Of a stretch of 64,000 nucleotides of DNA, positions 25,690 through 33,022 are shown one piece after another. The stretch is from Thermophilibacter mediterraneus (lineage in GTDB: Bacteria; Actinomycetota; Coriobacteriia; Coriobacteriales; Atopobiaceae). Under the pieces are notes generated by a model. The model had not been told where the DNA came from. It made no database searches and saw only the letters and a list, made by a program, of their open reading frames with translations. The stretch lies in assembly GCF_900119385.1 (NCBI RefSeq), contig NZ_FPKO01000009.1, positions 147,405 to 211,404 on the forward strand. The letters run 5' to 3'. Position numbers and translations under genes: made by a program. Numbering within the stretch: the stretch's first letter is position 1; every line of letters starts with the position of its first letter.

Positions 25690-26130
25690 CTACTTGACGA
25701 TTACGTGATGGATTTCCGTGACGAGCCGGTTGGTGTCCTCCACCGTCTCGCCCATCTTCGCGGAGCCGCTGCGGCTGCCCTCAAGGAGCGCGTTGCTGCG
25801 CTCCTGCGTCGCCCGCATGGCGTCGATGGACGTCTTCAGGCCCTCCATGGTCACGGCGTTCCTGCCGTCGATTTCGGCGCGCTCCTTGTTCATCTGGGCC
25901 TGCCGCTCCGATTCGGCCGCCTTGCGCTCCTCGCGCTTCTTCTCAAGCTCGATCTGCGCCTCGGCCTTCATCCGCTCGATGGCCTGCTGCGCTTCGAGGT
26001 TCTTGCGCCAAGTCGGCAAAATGAAGGCGCACAGCACGGCAACGACGGCGATTCCGACGCCCACGATGAAGAGTGCGAAGGGACCGTAAGGCTCCACCGC
26101 CTCGACAAAGGCCGCTCCGGTCTGGTCCAT
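25690..26130 (-). CDS. Membrane-anchored coiled-coil phage protein
   Basis: A 146-aa protein with one N-terminal transmembrane helix (about 17-38, FALFIVGVGIAVVAVLCAFI) and a long charged coiled coil (about 40-110). No enzymatic motif is visible. Its place directly before the holin, and its build, suggest an accessory lysis or membrane-associated role, but this is only position-based. The start overlaps the stop of the upstream CBM-bearing gene. Confidence 0.65.
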   Translation of the reverse strand: MDQTGAAFVEAVEPYGPFALFIVGVGIAVVAVLCAFILPTWRKNLEAQQAIERMKAEAQIELEKKREERKAAESERQAQMNKERAEIDGRNAVTMEGLKTSIDAMRATQERSNALLEGSRSGSAKMGETVEDTNRLVTEIHHVIVK

Positions 26131-26915
26131 TAGGCGGCCTCCTCAACGAGCTTCCAGTGCTGCGGGTAGGAGTCAGGGCTGTAGCTCGTGTTTTCAAGCG
26201 CCTCGTACACCGGTCCGCTTGCGTCCGAGTAGTGCCGCTTCTCGCCCTTGTGGACCATGTTGTACTCGCCGCCGACGTCGTACCAGTTGATGATGCCGTC
26301 GGGCGCGATCGTGACCTCGTAGTACTCGCTCTCGGCGGTTCCGGGCGGGTAGATTGCCTGGGACGTGAGATCCTTAGACGTGCGGAAGTAGCGTCCCTGG
26401 TACATGAGCGGCTGATTGTGCTTGTACTCCGTGTCGGGCTGCCACTCGGGCCAGTAGTCGCGGAAGGCCACCACCTCGTCGCACGTGGCCTCGGATAGGT
26501 CCATCGTCGCGACCTGCGCCTTTGCGAGCGCCTTAAGCTGTGGGTCGGTTCCTCCCTGCTCGGCGATGCCCTTTGCCTCGTCGGCGGTCTGCTTAGCCTC
26601 GGTCGCTGCGGCACCTGCCGCCTCGGCGGCCTGCGTCACCTCGCCGATCTTGGCCACGACCTGGGTGATGGTCTGCGCGACGTCGCCCGTGGCAGCGGCG
26701 CACCGCAGCGTCACCTGCTTGGTCTCGGCGTCAACACTGGCGCACACCTTGATGAAGTTGACGTACCGCTCGGCAAGGTCTCCGTCATCCGTGGTGATGT
26801 CGATTGCCAGCGTGTCCATCTCCAGTGCCTCGTCAGCCGTGCAGTCGAGCACGAGCATGAGCGCACCGTCGCCCTCGACCCAGGTGTCGAGGCACGTGAT
26901 GCCGTTCGCCTTCAT
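26130..26915 (-). CDS. Baseplate/tail accessory protein with carbohydrate-binding-like C-terminus
   Basis: A 261-aa protein. The N-terminal third (about 1-85) resembles the beta-rich attachment regions of baseplate proteins. A helical Ala/Glu/Lys segment follows (about 85-135). The C-terminal 100 residues (YWPEWQPDTEYKHNQPLMYQ with aromatic repeats, and a final YPQHWKLV) look like a ChiC/CBM5_12-type sugar-binding module, common in phage fibres. GGAGG precedes the ATG. It lies directly after the DGR reverse transcriptase, so it may be a second receptor-contacting part of the same tail tip. Confidence 0.65.
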   Translation of the reverse strand: MKANGITCLDTWVEGDGALMLVLDCTADEALEMDTLAIDITTDDGDLAERYVNFIKVCASVDAETKQVTLRCAAATGDVAQTITQVVAKIGEVTQAAEAAGAAATEAKQTADEAKGIAEQGGTDPQLKALAKAQVATMDLSEATCDEVVAFRDYWPEWQPDTEYKHNQPLMYQGRYFRTSKDLTSQAIYPPGTAESEYYEVTIAPDGIINWYDVGGEYNMVHKGEKRHYSDASGPVYEALENTSYSPDSYPQHWKLVEEAA

Positions 26916-26949
26916 GGCTTGGCCTCCTATTCAGTTGTGTTTTGGCTTG

Positions 26950-27957
26950 CTATGAGAACGTCTCGTCCACCAGCCAGGTGAGGTCTTCGTCTCCGCGATT
27001 CAGGTAGCCCTCCATGGCCGCGCGCACCGGCTCAAGGTCGATTCCCCTCTCGGGGCACCGCTCGGCGAGGGCCCTCACGTTCTTGGCGTGCTTCGCGCTG
27101 CGCCGCGACTGCTGCTTGCGCACGACCATGCGCACCGACCCGTCAGGCTGCTTCTCGTAGCGCATCTTGCAGAAGATGAACGGGTGCTCGATGCGGTTGA
27201 TGTGCGTCTTGCGCGGGTTCGGCACGAGCCGCAGGCGCTTGGCCATGCGGCCGAACTCCTCCCTGGCCGCAATGGCGGCGTCACGGTCCTCGCAGAGCGC
27301 AACGCCGTCATCCATGTAGCGGTGATAGCCAACGACGCCGGGAAGAGACTCGATGGCTCGGTCTATGGGCGTCGGGTAGGCACCGGCGAGGAGCTGCGAG
27401 ACGTGACTGCCAAGCTCTAATCCACCCTGCCATCCGGTCATGACGGCGATTAGCCACCGCATGCGGTCATCGTCGGTGAGCTTGGCCACGAGGGCGTTGA
27501 GCAACCTGCGGTCGATGCTGGCGAAGTAATCGTGGAAGTCGAACTGGAAGACCCAGCCATCGACGGGGCAACGCTCCGCGTGCTGCCTCACCCTGTCGTG
27601 CGCGTAGGCGAGGCCGCGCCCCACGATGCAGGCGCTGCTGTCCTCGGAGATGTAGTCCTCCACCCTCTCGTACAGATAGTTGTCGCACAGGCACCGCTGC
27701 GCCACGCGGTCGCGGAAGTCAACGGGCAGGATGTCGCGCTGCTTGCCCCGCTCCATGATGGTGAACCGCCTCGGCTCCACCGGTCGGTACGTCCCGCTCA
27801 GCAGCTCGTCATGGAGCTGCTTGCACTGCGTGAGCGTCCGGTTGGTGAAGCCTTGCGGTTGCCGCTTCCACGTGACGTTCTTGTAGCAGATCTTGGCGGC
27901 GTCCATGAGGTTGAACAGGGAGAAGCAGGCGGCGTAGATGTCTTGGTTTTTATCCAC
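26950..27957 (-). CDS. DGR reverse transcriptase
   Basis: A 335-aa reverse transcriptase of the diversity-generating retroelement class, which copies TR RNA into cDNA with errors at template adenines. Visible RT motifs are WVFQFDFHDYFASID (motif with catalytic Asp, about 135-149), LGSHVSQ (182-188) and the active-site YMDD (214-217). The LGxxxSQ form of motif 4 is diagnostic of DGRs; retrons and group II introns have QGxxxSP. There is no maturase or endonuclease domain. The start is a GTG at 27957; AAGGAGGG lies about 20 bases upstream, rather far, so the start is uncertain. TR lies 93 bp upstream. Confidence 0.93.
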   Translation of the reverse strand: MDKNQDIYAACFSLFNLMDAAKICYKNVTWKRQPQGFTNRTLTQCKQLHDELLSGTYRPVEPRRFTIMERGKQRDILPVDFRDRVAQRCLCDNYLYERVEDYISEDSSACIVGRGLAYAHDRVRQHAERCPVDGWVFQFDFHDYFASIDRRLLNALVAKLTDDDRMRWLIAVMTGWQGGLELGSHVSQLLAGAYPTPIDRAIESLPGVVGYHRYMDDGVALCEDRDAAIAAREEFGRMAKRLRLVPNPRKTHINRIEHPFIFCKMRYEKQPDGSVRMVVRKQQSRRSAKHAKNVRALAERCPERGIDLEPVRAAMEGYLNRGDEDLTWLVDETFS

Positions 27958-28050
27958 GGTGCGGATGGGAAGCGCCCTCCTTCTATCTTCTTACAAAGCA
28001 GTCTTCGCCCTTGCGGGTTACTAGGTCAGGATGCCGTCTGTGAGAAGACG
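27958..28050 (-). ncRNA. DGR spacer RNA between TR and RT
   Basis: The 93 bases between TR and the reverse transcriptase form the expected DGR spacer. Right after TR the minus strand holds a hairpin CCGTCT-TCTCAC-AGACGG (plus 28034-28051). In the Bordetella phage BPP-1 system the equivalent spacer RNA primes and guides cDNA synthesis with RT and Avd. The same role is assumed here. Confidence 0.6.
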
Positions 28051-28175
28051 GAATCAGGGGCAAACCCCATTGGCGTTCGAGGCGTTGTTGTTGTTGAGCG
28101 AGCCGTCCGAGTTCACGTTGCGGAAGTTCGTGGACGAGTTGACGGAGCGCAGCCACCAGTTCGTGGCAGAACCAC
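28051..28175 (-). repeat. DGR template repeat (TR)
   Basis: This 125-bp sequence aligns without gaps to VR at 28873-28997 (offset 822). The two differ at 13 positions, all of them T on the plus strand (A in the coding sense) in TR. TR has 26 such adenines, and none of the other 99 positions differ. Read in the VR frame, TR holds eleven Asn codons (AAC/AAT), including four in a row, and a TGA at its 3' end. It lies between the Avd-like gene and the RT, the usual position. Confidence 0.97.
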
Positions 28176-28199
28176 ACCAACCCAGAACGGCCATCAGCA

Positions 28200-28808
28200 T
28201 CAGGTCGCTCCCCCGCCTGCCTGCTTCTCCCGCATCCTATTGTACATGCGCTCGAACTCCGCCGCCTTTCGCTCCTCCTCTTTCGGCTGAACGACCTCCT
28301 TGTACTTCGCGGTGTCGTTCTTCTTCACGCCGCCGATGAGGCTGCGCTCGCTCGCAATCAGCTCCGCGAACTCGGCGTATACGTTTTCGTTCGGCGCTTT
28401 CGGAAGCTTCTTCAGCGCGTCGCGCACGTCGGCGTTGTCAACGTCATGCACGCTCAGGCCGACCTCTGCCAGCTTTGCGTCTAGTCGGTGCAGCTCCTCG
28501 TCGTGCAGCTGCTGCGTGACCTCACGCAGTATGTCCAGATAGCTCTCCACGTGCTGCAGGTGCGCCTGCGCCTCGTTAAGGTGCATGCGCCTCTGCTCGA
28601 ATCCCGCTCGGTCGTTAACGTACGTCTGGTTGGCGGCGTTTACGTGAAAGACCACTTCTTGCGCGTGCTCGAACAACGGGTTGCCCAGCCTGAATGCGTA
28701 ACGCTTCGGCAGGCCGTTGCTGTAGCGGAACACTTTGGCCGCGAGCTTCCTTGCCGTGGCGATGTACTCCATGGTCGAGGTCTTGCGCTCGCTTTTCGGT
28801 ACTGACAT
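28200..28808 (-). CDS. avd: Avd-like DGR accessory protein (four-helix bundle)
   Basis: The ATG at 28808 (MSVPKSERKT) has AAGGAG upstream; the longer open frame runs back into VR and is not coding. The 202-aa product has an N-terminal segment typical of Avd/four-helix-bundle proteins (about 12-125: YIATARKLAAKVFRYSNGLP, then long amphipathic helices). In BPP-1, Avd forms a basic pentamer that binds RT and the template RNA. The protein is longer than the usual about 125 aa and has a charged helical extension (about 125-202). Gene order target, avd, TR, RT supports the assignment. Confidence 0.85.
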   Translation of the reverse strand: MSVPKSERKTSTMEYIATARKLAAKVFRYSNGLPKRYAFRLGNPLFEHAQEVVFHVNAANQTYVNDRAGFEQRRMHLNEAQAHLQHVESYLDILREVTQQLHDEELHRLDAKLAEVGLSVHDVDNADVRDALKKLPKAPNENVYAEFAELIASERSLIGGVKKNDTAKYKEVVQPKEEERKAAEFERMYNRMREKQAGGGAT

Positions 28809-28819
28809 TTTTCTCCTTG

Positions 28820-28832
28820 CCCCCCCCCCCCC
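28820..28832 (-). repeat. G13 homopolymer upstream of avd
   Basis: Thirteen consecutive G residues on the coding strand lie between the VR-adjacent hairpin and the avd ribosome site. Tracts of this length are prone to slippage in replication, and also to base-calling errors. Confidence 0.8.
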
Positions 28833-28854
28833 AAGCCCAAGTATGGGCTTGGGG
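28829..28854 (-). promoter_or_regulatory. Hairpin just downstream of VR
   Basis: An 11-bp perfect stem (CCCCAAGCCCA with TGGGCTTGGGG) with a 4-base loop (TACT on the coding strand) begins 9 bases after the target gene's stop. In BPP-1 and related DGRs a short hairpin/cruciform immediately after VR is needed for target recognition. Position and size fit; the loop does not match the GRNA loop reported there. Confidence 0.7.
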
Positions 28855-28863
28855 TGCAGATTA

Positions 28864-30264
28864 TCAGATGCAGAAGCAGGGGCAAACCCCATAGGCGCTC
28901 GAGGCGTTGTAGCTGCCGAGCGAGCCGTCCGAGGTCACGCTGCGGAAGTACGCGGACGAGTCGACGGAGCGCAGCCACCAGTACGTGGCAGAACCACCGT
29001 TCTTGCGGATGCGGTCACTGTTGCTGTTGAAGATCCCGTACTTGTTCCCCTCGGCATTGCCGCTTGTAAGGCCGACTTCTGTCCAGGAGGGAATCCAGAG
29101 CTTGTCGCTCGTTGTTGCCGCGCCGTATCCGCTTGTGTTCTTCTTGGAGACCGACTTGATGACATTGCGAAGCTCTGCAGGGAAGTTGTTGATGAGCGTT
29201 CCGTTGAGCCACGAGCGCATCTCGCAACGCTCCCATCCGCCGGATGTCGTGTTGCTTGCGTTCATGCGGTGCGTGCCAACAAGGTCGGTGCAGATGAAGG
29301 TGAAGCCCGCCCCATCCATTCCGACGCCCGCGACCTCGAAGCTGTGCGTGCCGTTGCTCGTGATTGCAACGTTTCTCGTCTTTCCCTGGTACGAGGAGAA
29401 CGCCGAAGGATTGGATTTTGCGACGTCGGCAATCTTGGCGAGCGTTGCCCAGGATTCCGAAGCGAATGTGCTGGCATAGGTTGTAGCCACAAGACTTGCG
29501 AACTGCGCCACGGAAGCAAGCGCGGATCGTGCGGCGTCATTATCGAATGCCGCCTTCATCAGCTTGTCCGACTTCTCAAGCATGGGGAACAGCGTGCTCG
29601 CATTGGACGGAATCGCTGCGATGAACGTCTCCGTCGCATCTGGCGAACCATCAATAGTTTCGACGGCCTTGTCGGACGCGACCAGGGCTGAAACCGCCAC
29701 GCTGCTTGAGAACAGCTTGCCTGCGGCATCGTCGTTCTCAAGGATTGCCGTCAGGCACTTCTCCGATTCCGCGACGATTGCCATTGCGGAAGAGGAGGCA
29801 ACGACCGCGCTGATGGCGGAGCCGTTTGTGACGAGCGTTGCAATCGAGTCGATTCCACCTGAATCGAAGTCGGCGAGTGATGCGAGCGCCTTAGCGAGCC
29901 ACTTGTCTGATTCCGCAAGAGCGGGCGCAGTCGTTGAGCCTCCCATGACCGCAGCGAGCAGAGTATCGTCGGATACGATCTCCTCTGCTGTGTGCCCAGG
30001 GAACACCAGCGGAAACCAGTGCTCGATAGCAAAATCGACGTACGTGCTTCCGAGGATAAGCTCACGCAGTTGCTCGCTGTTGGCGTCCGGGTGGTCGGGA
30101 TCGTGCCCGAGCACAAGAGCCATGGCGCCTGCATTGCTGCAGAACTCCTGCGCTTGCCCCGGAGTCCCCATAATCTCGCGGAGGCGGTGAACGCCTTTCC
30201 GGTAGTTGCCCTTAAGCAGGTAAGCCCAGTTAATGTAGTCGGTAGATTCTGCGCTGATGCTCAC
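28864..30264 (-). CDS. DGR-diversified tail-tip protein (DUF6273/C-type-lectin-like C-terminus)
   Basis: The GTG at 30264 has GGAGGGG upstream and overlaps the stop of the preceding baseplate gene. The 466-aa protein has an N-terminal attachment region (about 1-110), a helical Ser/Ala-rich middle of degenerate repeats (about 110-290), and a C-terminal DUF6273-type domain (about 300-466). That domain contains MRSWLNGTLI, WIPSWTEV and YWWLRSV. VR encodes residues about 423-463, including the WWLR core and the loop residues that differ from TR. Such domains have the C-type lectin fold used for receptor binding, so this is probably the host-recognition protein of the phage. Confidence 0.92.
   Translation of the reverse strand: MSISAESTDYINWAYLLKGNYRKGVHRLREIMGTPGQAQEFCSNAGAMALVLGHDPDHPDANSEQLRELILGSTYVDFAIEHWFPLVFPGHTAEEIVSDDTLLAAVMGGSTTAPALAESDKWLAKALASLADFDSGGIDSIATLVTNGSAISAVVASSSAMAIVAESEKCLTAILENDDAAGKLFSSSVAVSALVASDKAVETIDGSPDATETFIAAIPSNASTLFPMLEKSDKLMKAAFDNDAARSALASVAQFASLVATTYASTFASESWATLAKIADVAKSNPSAFSSYQGKTRNVAITSNGTHSFEVAGVGMDGAGFTFICTDLVGTHRMNASNTTSGGWERCEMRSWLNGTLINNFPAELRNVIKSVSKKNTSGYGAATTSDKLWIPSWTEVGLTSGNAEGNKYGIFNSNSDRIRKNGGSATYWWLRSVDSSAYFRSVTSDGSLGSYNASSAYGVCPCFCI
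28873..28997 (-). repeat. DGR variable repeat (VR)
   Basis: This is the 3' end of the tail-tip gene, 112 of 125 bases identical to TR. Relative to TR, ten of eleven Asn codons are changed (to Tyr, Asp, Ser, Thr or Gly), one Thr codon becomes Ala, and the TR TGA becomes TGC. Beyond 28997 and below 28873 similarity stops. The run GGGGTTTGCCCC at the 3' side is conserved and probably acts as the initiation (IMH) end. Confidence 0.97.
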
Positions 30265-30809
30265 TTGTCCCCTCCAAACTCGATTGCGATGCACATGATT
30301 CGCGCCGCGTCACCGGAAGCCGAGCCTCCGCCACTGAGCGAGCCGCCCGTGACGAGGCTGACGTTCTGCATGTTCCCGGTGCTTGTCGATTGAGCCGTGT
30401 GCACCCAGTAGCTGGCCTTCGTCAGGTTTAGCGACGCAGCCGAATCCTTGACCAGCCGGTACTGAAACTTGGTCGTAGAGACCTGCTGCACCTGGACGCT
30501 GTACTCGCCCTCTGCGAGGCACAGAACCTGTGGCGTGCCCTCGAACGGGTCTGGGAACGTGAACGTGTTCCACCCTGACCCGGCATTAGCGAAGCTGTAC
30601 GTGCGGATGGTCAGGTCTTCCAGCTCACCCGTCGAGCTGCCGCCGCCCTGAATCATGCCGATTAGCTTTATGGGCGTGATGGTCTCGTCGGCAATCTTGT
30701 CGCCGGTGACCTCCCCTGGCTTCAGCACGCGGTCAGCCCTGATGACCTTGAGGGCATGCGGCAGGAGCTTCGAGTTGAATAGCTTGTAGATCTCTGTCAC
30801 GTCAGGCAT
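30261..30809 (-). CDS. Baseplate/receptor-binding-complex protein
   Basis: A 182-aa protein starting at the ATG at 30809. Helical N-terminus (PDVTEIYKLFNSKLLPHALK), then a beta-rich C-terminal part with Gly/Ser-rich loops and a stretch FPDPFEGTPQVLCLAEGEYS typical of fibre or shaft domains. It overlaps the upstream BppU-like gene by 8 bp, and its stop overlaps the start of the DGR target. It is likely the support on which the variable protein sits; no catalytic motif is seen. Confidence 0.6.
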   Translation of the reverse strand: MPDVTEIYKLFNSKLLPHALKVIRADRVLKPGEVTGDKIADETITPIKLIGMIQGGGSSTGELEDLTIRTYSFANAGSGWNTFTFPDPFEGTPQVLCLAEGEYSVQVQQVSTTKFQYRLVKDSAASLNLTKASYWVHTAQSTSTGNMQNVSLVTGGSLSGGGSASGDAARIMCIAIEFGGDK

Positions 30810-31458
30810 CCGGCGCGGCCTCCTCCCATGCCAAATCGAACTCCTCTTCCGTGATTCCGAGGGTGTTGAGGTACGTGCCGATGAGCGGGCCAAGCTCGCC
30901 GCTAAGGGCCTCCTCGACCGCATCTGCGGCGGCGTTCGCGCGGTCCGTTGCGGCATCAGCCTTGGCCACGGCGTCATCGACCTTCTGGTCGCGCTCTGCC
31001 TCGTTGGCGAGGAAGGTGTCATGGCACCACTTCAGCATCTCCTCGATGCGGCTTGCGTAAGCCTCGGCGATGCCGTCACCGTCGGTCTGCGCGTTAGGCA
31101 GGATGACGATGGCGAAAGCCTGCGTCGTGGCGTGCGTGGTGGCCTCAATCGTCTCGCCGTCCATGAAGGCGAAGTAGGCGACGGAGCACGTTCCGACCTC
31201 CTGCGCGGCCTGCGGGATTACCTCGTAGGTAACGACGTTCCCGCTCGCCTGCGCGCACTTGTCCTCAAGCAGCGCGCCCTTCGGGTGCCGCATGGTGAAG
31301 TACGGCGTGACGCCCGAAAGGTCCGCCTCCTCGCCGTGGTCGTAGATGTGGGCCTCGATGACCGTAGCCCTCTTCTCGCCCTGGCGCAGGAAGACCACCT
31401 GCTGCTCTTCCGGCTCCTTGGAGAGGTCTAGATACAGCTTGATGGGCTGCACGTCCAT
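30802..31458 (-). CDS. BppU-like upper baseplate protein
   Basis: A 218-aa protein. Residues about 1-120 match the N-terminal domain of lactococcal-type BppU proteins (immunoglobulin-like): IKLYLDLSKEPEEQQVVFLR, ADLSGVTPYFTMRHPKG and TCSVAYF. A helical coiled-coil-like region follows (about 125-195), then an acidic tail. BppU attaches receptor-binding proteins to the baseplate. It overlaps the preceding small baseplate gene by 31 bp. Confidence 0.78.
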   Translation of the reverse strand: MDVQPIKLYLDLSKEPEEQQVVFLRQGEKRATVIEAHIYDHGEEADLSGVTPYFTMRHPKGALLEDKCAQASGNVVTYEVIPQAAQEVGTCSVAYFAFMDGETIEATTHATTQAFAIVILPNAQTDGDGIAEAYASRIEEMLKWCHDTFLANEAERDQKVDDAVAKADAATDRANAAADAVEEALSGELGPLIGTYLNTLGITEEEFDLAWEEAAPDA

Positions 31459-31778
31459 TCGGCCACCTCCTCTGCGTGCATCTCGATTTCCTGCGTTGTG
31501 ATGACGGACCAGCCGCCTGAAAGCTCGACGTATGCCGCCAGGAGCCTTCCGGGCACGGGGACGGCTGGCATGGTCCACGAGACCTCGCTGCCGTCCACCG
31601 TGCAGGCCGCCTCGCCGTGGCCGCCGCGCCACATCGCGCGGAAGGTCGCGGTCATGCCTGTGAGGTCTGCCGGGACGCCCTGGTCAACGATCTCTGCGCT
31701 CATTGCCACGCCGGACTCGCCGGAGCGGATGTAGACGGGACCGGCGTCCGGCATTGACTTGTCGATGTCTAGGATCAT
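31428..31778 (-). CDS. Small baseplate protein, BppU-N-like
   Basis: A 116-aa, mostly beta protein with GPVYIRSGESGVAMSAEIVD and PADLTGMTATFRAMW, the same style of fold as the BppU N-terminal domain. It overlaps the Tal-like gene by 4 bp and the next gene by 31 bp, so it is translationally coupled. Probably structural. Confidence 0.6.
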   Translation of the reverse strand: MILDIDKSMPDAGPVYIRSGESGVAMSAEIVDQGVPADLTGMTATFRAMWRGGHGEAACTVDGSEVSWTMPAVPVPGRLLAAYVELSGGWSVITTQEIEMHAEEVAEWTCSPSSCI

Positions 31779-33022
31779 TCGGCCACCACCAGCTCCTTCC
31801 CGTCGAGGTAGATCTTTCCGTCCACGACGGAAAGCACGGAGCCGCCGATTGACAGGGCTCCGGTCGTGAGCATCTGGTCGATGCTCGTGACCTTCTGCTC
31901 GGCCTCCTGCGCGGCCTGGGCGGCGTTGTTCGCCGCTATCTGCGCCTGCGTAAGCGCGGGCGTGACCGACGTGACCTGCGAGTAGATGCGCGTGAGCACG
32001 TCTGGCAGCAGCGATACGATGGTGCCGAACGTGGCGCTCTTGGTGTCGCCGGTCAGAACGTCGCGCTTCATCTCGCCGACGCGCGCCTCAAGGCGCAGCT
32101 CGGGGATGAACTCGCGGTCGATGGTCTGGATGACGTCACCCAGCTCGACGCCTCGGAGCTGCAGCGCCATTGCGTCGCTGACCTTGTACTGGACCGATGG
32201 AGCGGAGTGCTGCGCCATGTAGGCCCGCGTCGCGTCCTCAAGCTCGTCGGCGTCCTCGATGTTGGCGTCCTCGTACATGCCCACGCTGTGCTTGATGCCG
32301 CCGTTTCCGTCCGGCTGGCCCCAACGCTGCTTCTGCTCGTCGGTGCCCTCCACGAAGCACCAGAGGCGGTCCTTCACGCCGTCTGTCTCCGTGTCGAGCG
32401 TCTTTCCGTAGCCATAGCAGGCCGTGATGACGTCATCCTTCAGCACGCTCTTCTCGACGCCGCCGATGTCGCGGCCGTACTCGAAGCGCGCCCCTCGGGA
32501 CTCGCCGCGCTGGTGCACGAGGCTGATTGCCCGCTTGGTGACGCCGCCGTGGGAGACGGTTATCTCGGGCCGGATCTCGCAGCCCCACGTCCCTGCGATC
32601 TCAAGCAGCGCCTTGTAGGTGTCCGTCTGGGACAGCGCGAGGTCGTGGCGGCCGAAGTCCTCGACCGTGCCGACCTCCCACGTGGTCTGCTCAAGGATGT
32701 GCGTCAGCGCCTCCTCGGCGGTGACGTTGGTCATGACGAATAGCCTGATGTGGTCGTAGCGCAGCCATTGGTGAACGCCCTCGCACTTGTAGCTCATCGT
32801 CTGCGAGCCCTCGTGCTCCTGGTCCTGCTCGTTGACCACGTGCTCGTGCCATGTCTCGTCGCGCCACAGGATATGATCTCCCTTTGAAAGCGCGACCGGG
32901 ACGGTGATGTCCAGCTCGTCCGTGCTGTTGATCTCCTGCGAAAGCGTCGCCTCCGCGATGCCGGTGAGGTCTTGCTGGTAGCGCCCCCAGCGGTCGAAGA
33001 CCATGAAGCGAAGCCGTCTCAT
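31775..33022 (-). CDS. Tail-associated (Tal-like) prophage tail protein
   Basis: A 415-aa protein starting MRRLRFMVFDRWGRYQQDLT. The first 370 residues match the Prophage_tail/gp27-like hub fold of siphovirus Tal proteins: early beta domains, then DIGGVEKSVLKDDVITACYG and VSDAMALQLRGVELGDVIQT. A short coiled coil and a C-terminal beta segment (SIGGSVLSVVDGKIYLDGKE) follow. There is no obvious endopeptidase domain. It caps the tail tube under Dit, and its ATG overlaps the Dit stop. Confidence 0.82.
   Translation of the reverse strand: MRRLRFMVFDRWGRYQQDLTGIAEATLSQEINSTDELDITVPVALSKGDHILWRDETWHEHVVNEQDQEHEGSQTMSYKCEGVHQWLRYDHIRLFVMTNVTAEEALTHILEQTTWEVGTVEDFGRHDLALSQTDTYKALLEIAGTWGCEIRPEITVSHGGVTKRAISLVHQRGESRGARFEYGRDIGGVEKSVLKDDVITACYGYGKTLDTETDGVKDRLWCFVEGTDEQKQRWGQPDGNGGIKHSVGMYEDANIEDADELEDATRAYMAQHSAPSVQYKVSDAMALQLRGVELGDVIQTIDREFIPELRLEARVGEMKRDVLTGDTKSATFGTIVSLLPDVLTRIYSQVTSVTPALTQAQIAANNAAQAAQEAEQKVTSIDQMLTTGALSIGGSVLSVVDGKIYLDGKELVVAE

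Noticed and set aside
26950..27957. Group II intron or retron reverse transcriptase
   Set aside because: There is no maturase, endonuclease or msr/msd structure. The LGxxxSQ motif and the adjacent TR/VR pair place it in the DGR class.
28018..28212. Small ORF of about 65 codons over TR
   Set aside because: It is a shifted-frame reading of TR with Gln/Arg runs from the AAC-rich template; TR is not expected to be translated.
28809..28892. Longer start for the Avd-like gene
   Set aside because: The extension would begin inside VR and run through the hairpin and G13 tract. The ATG at 28808 has a proper ribosome site.
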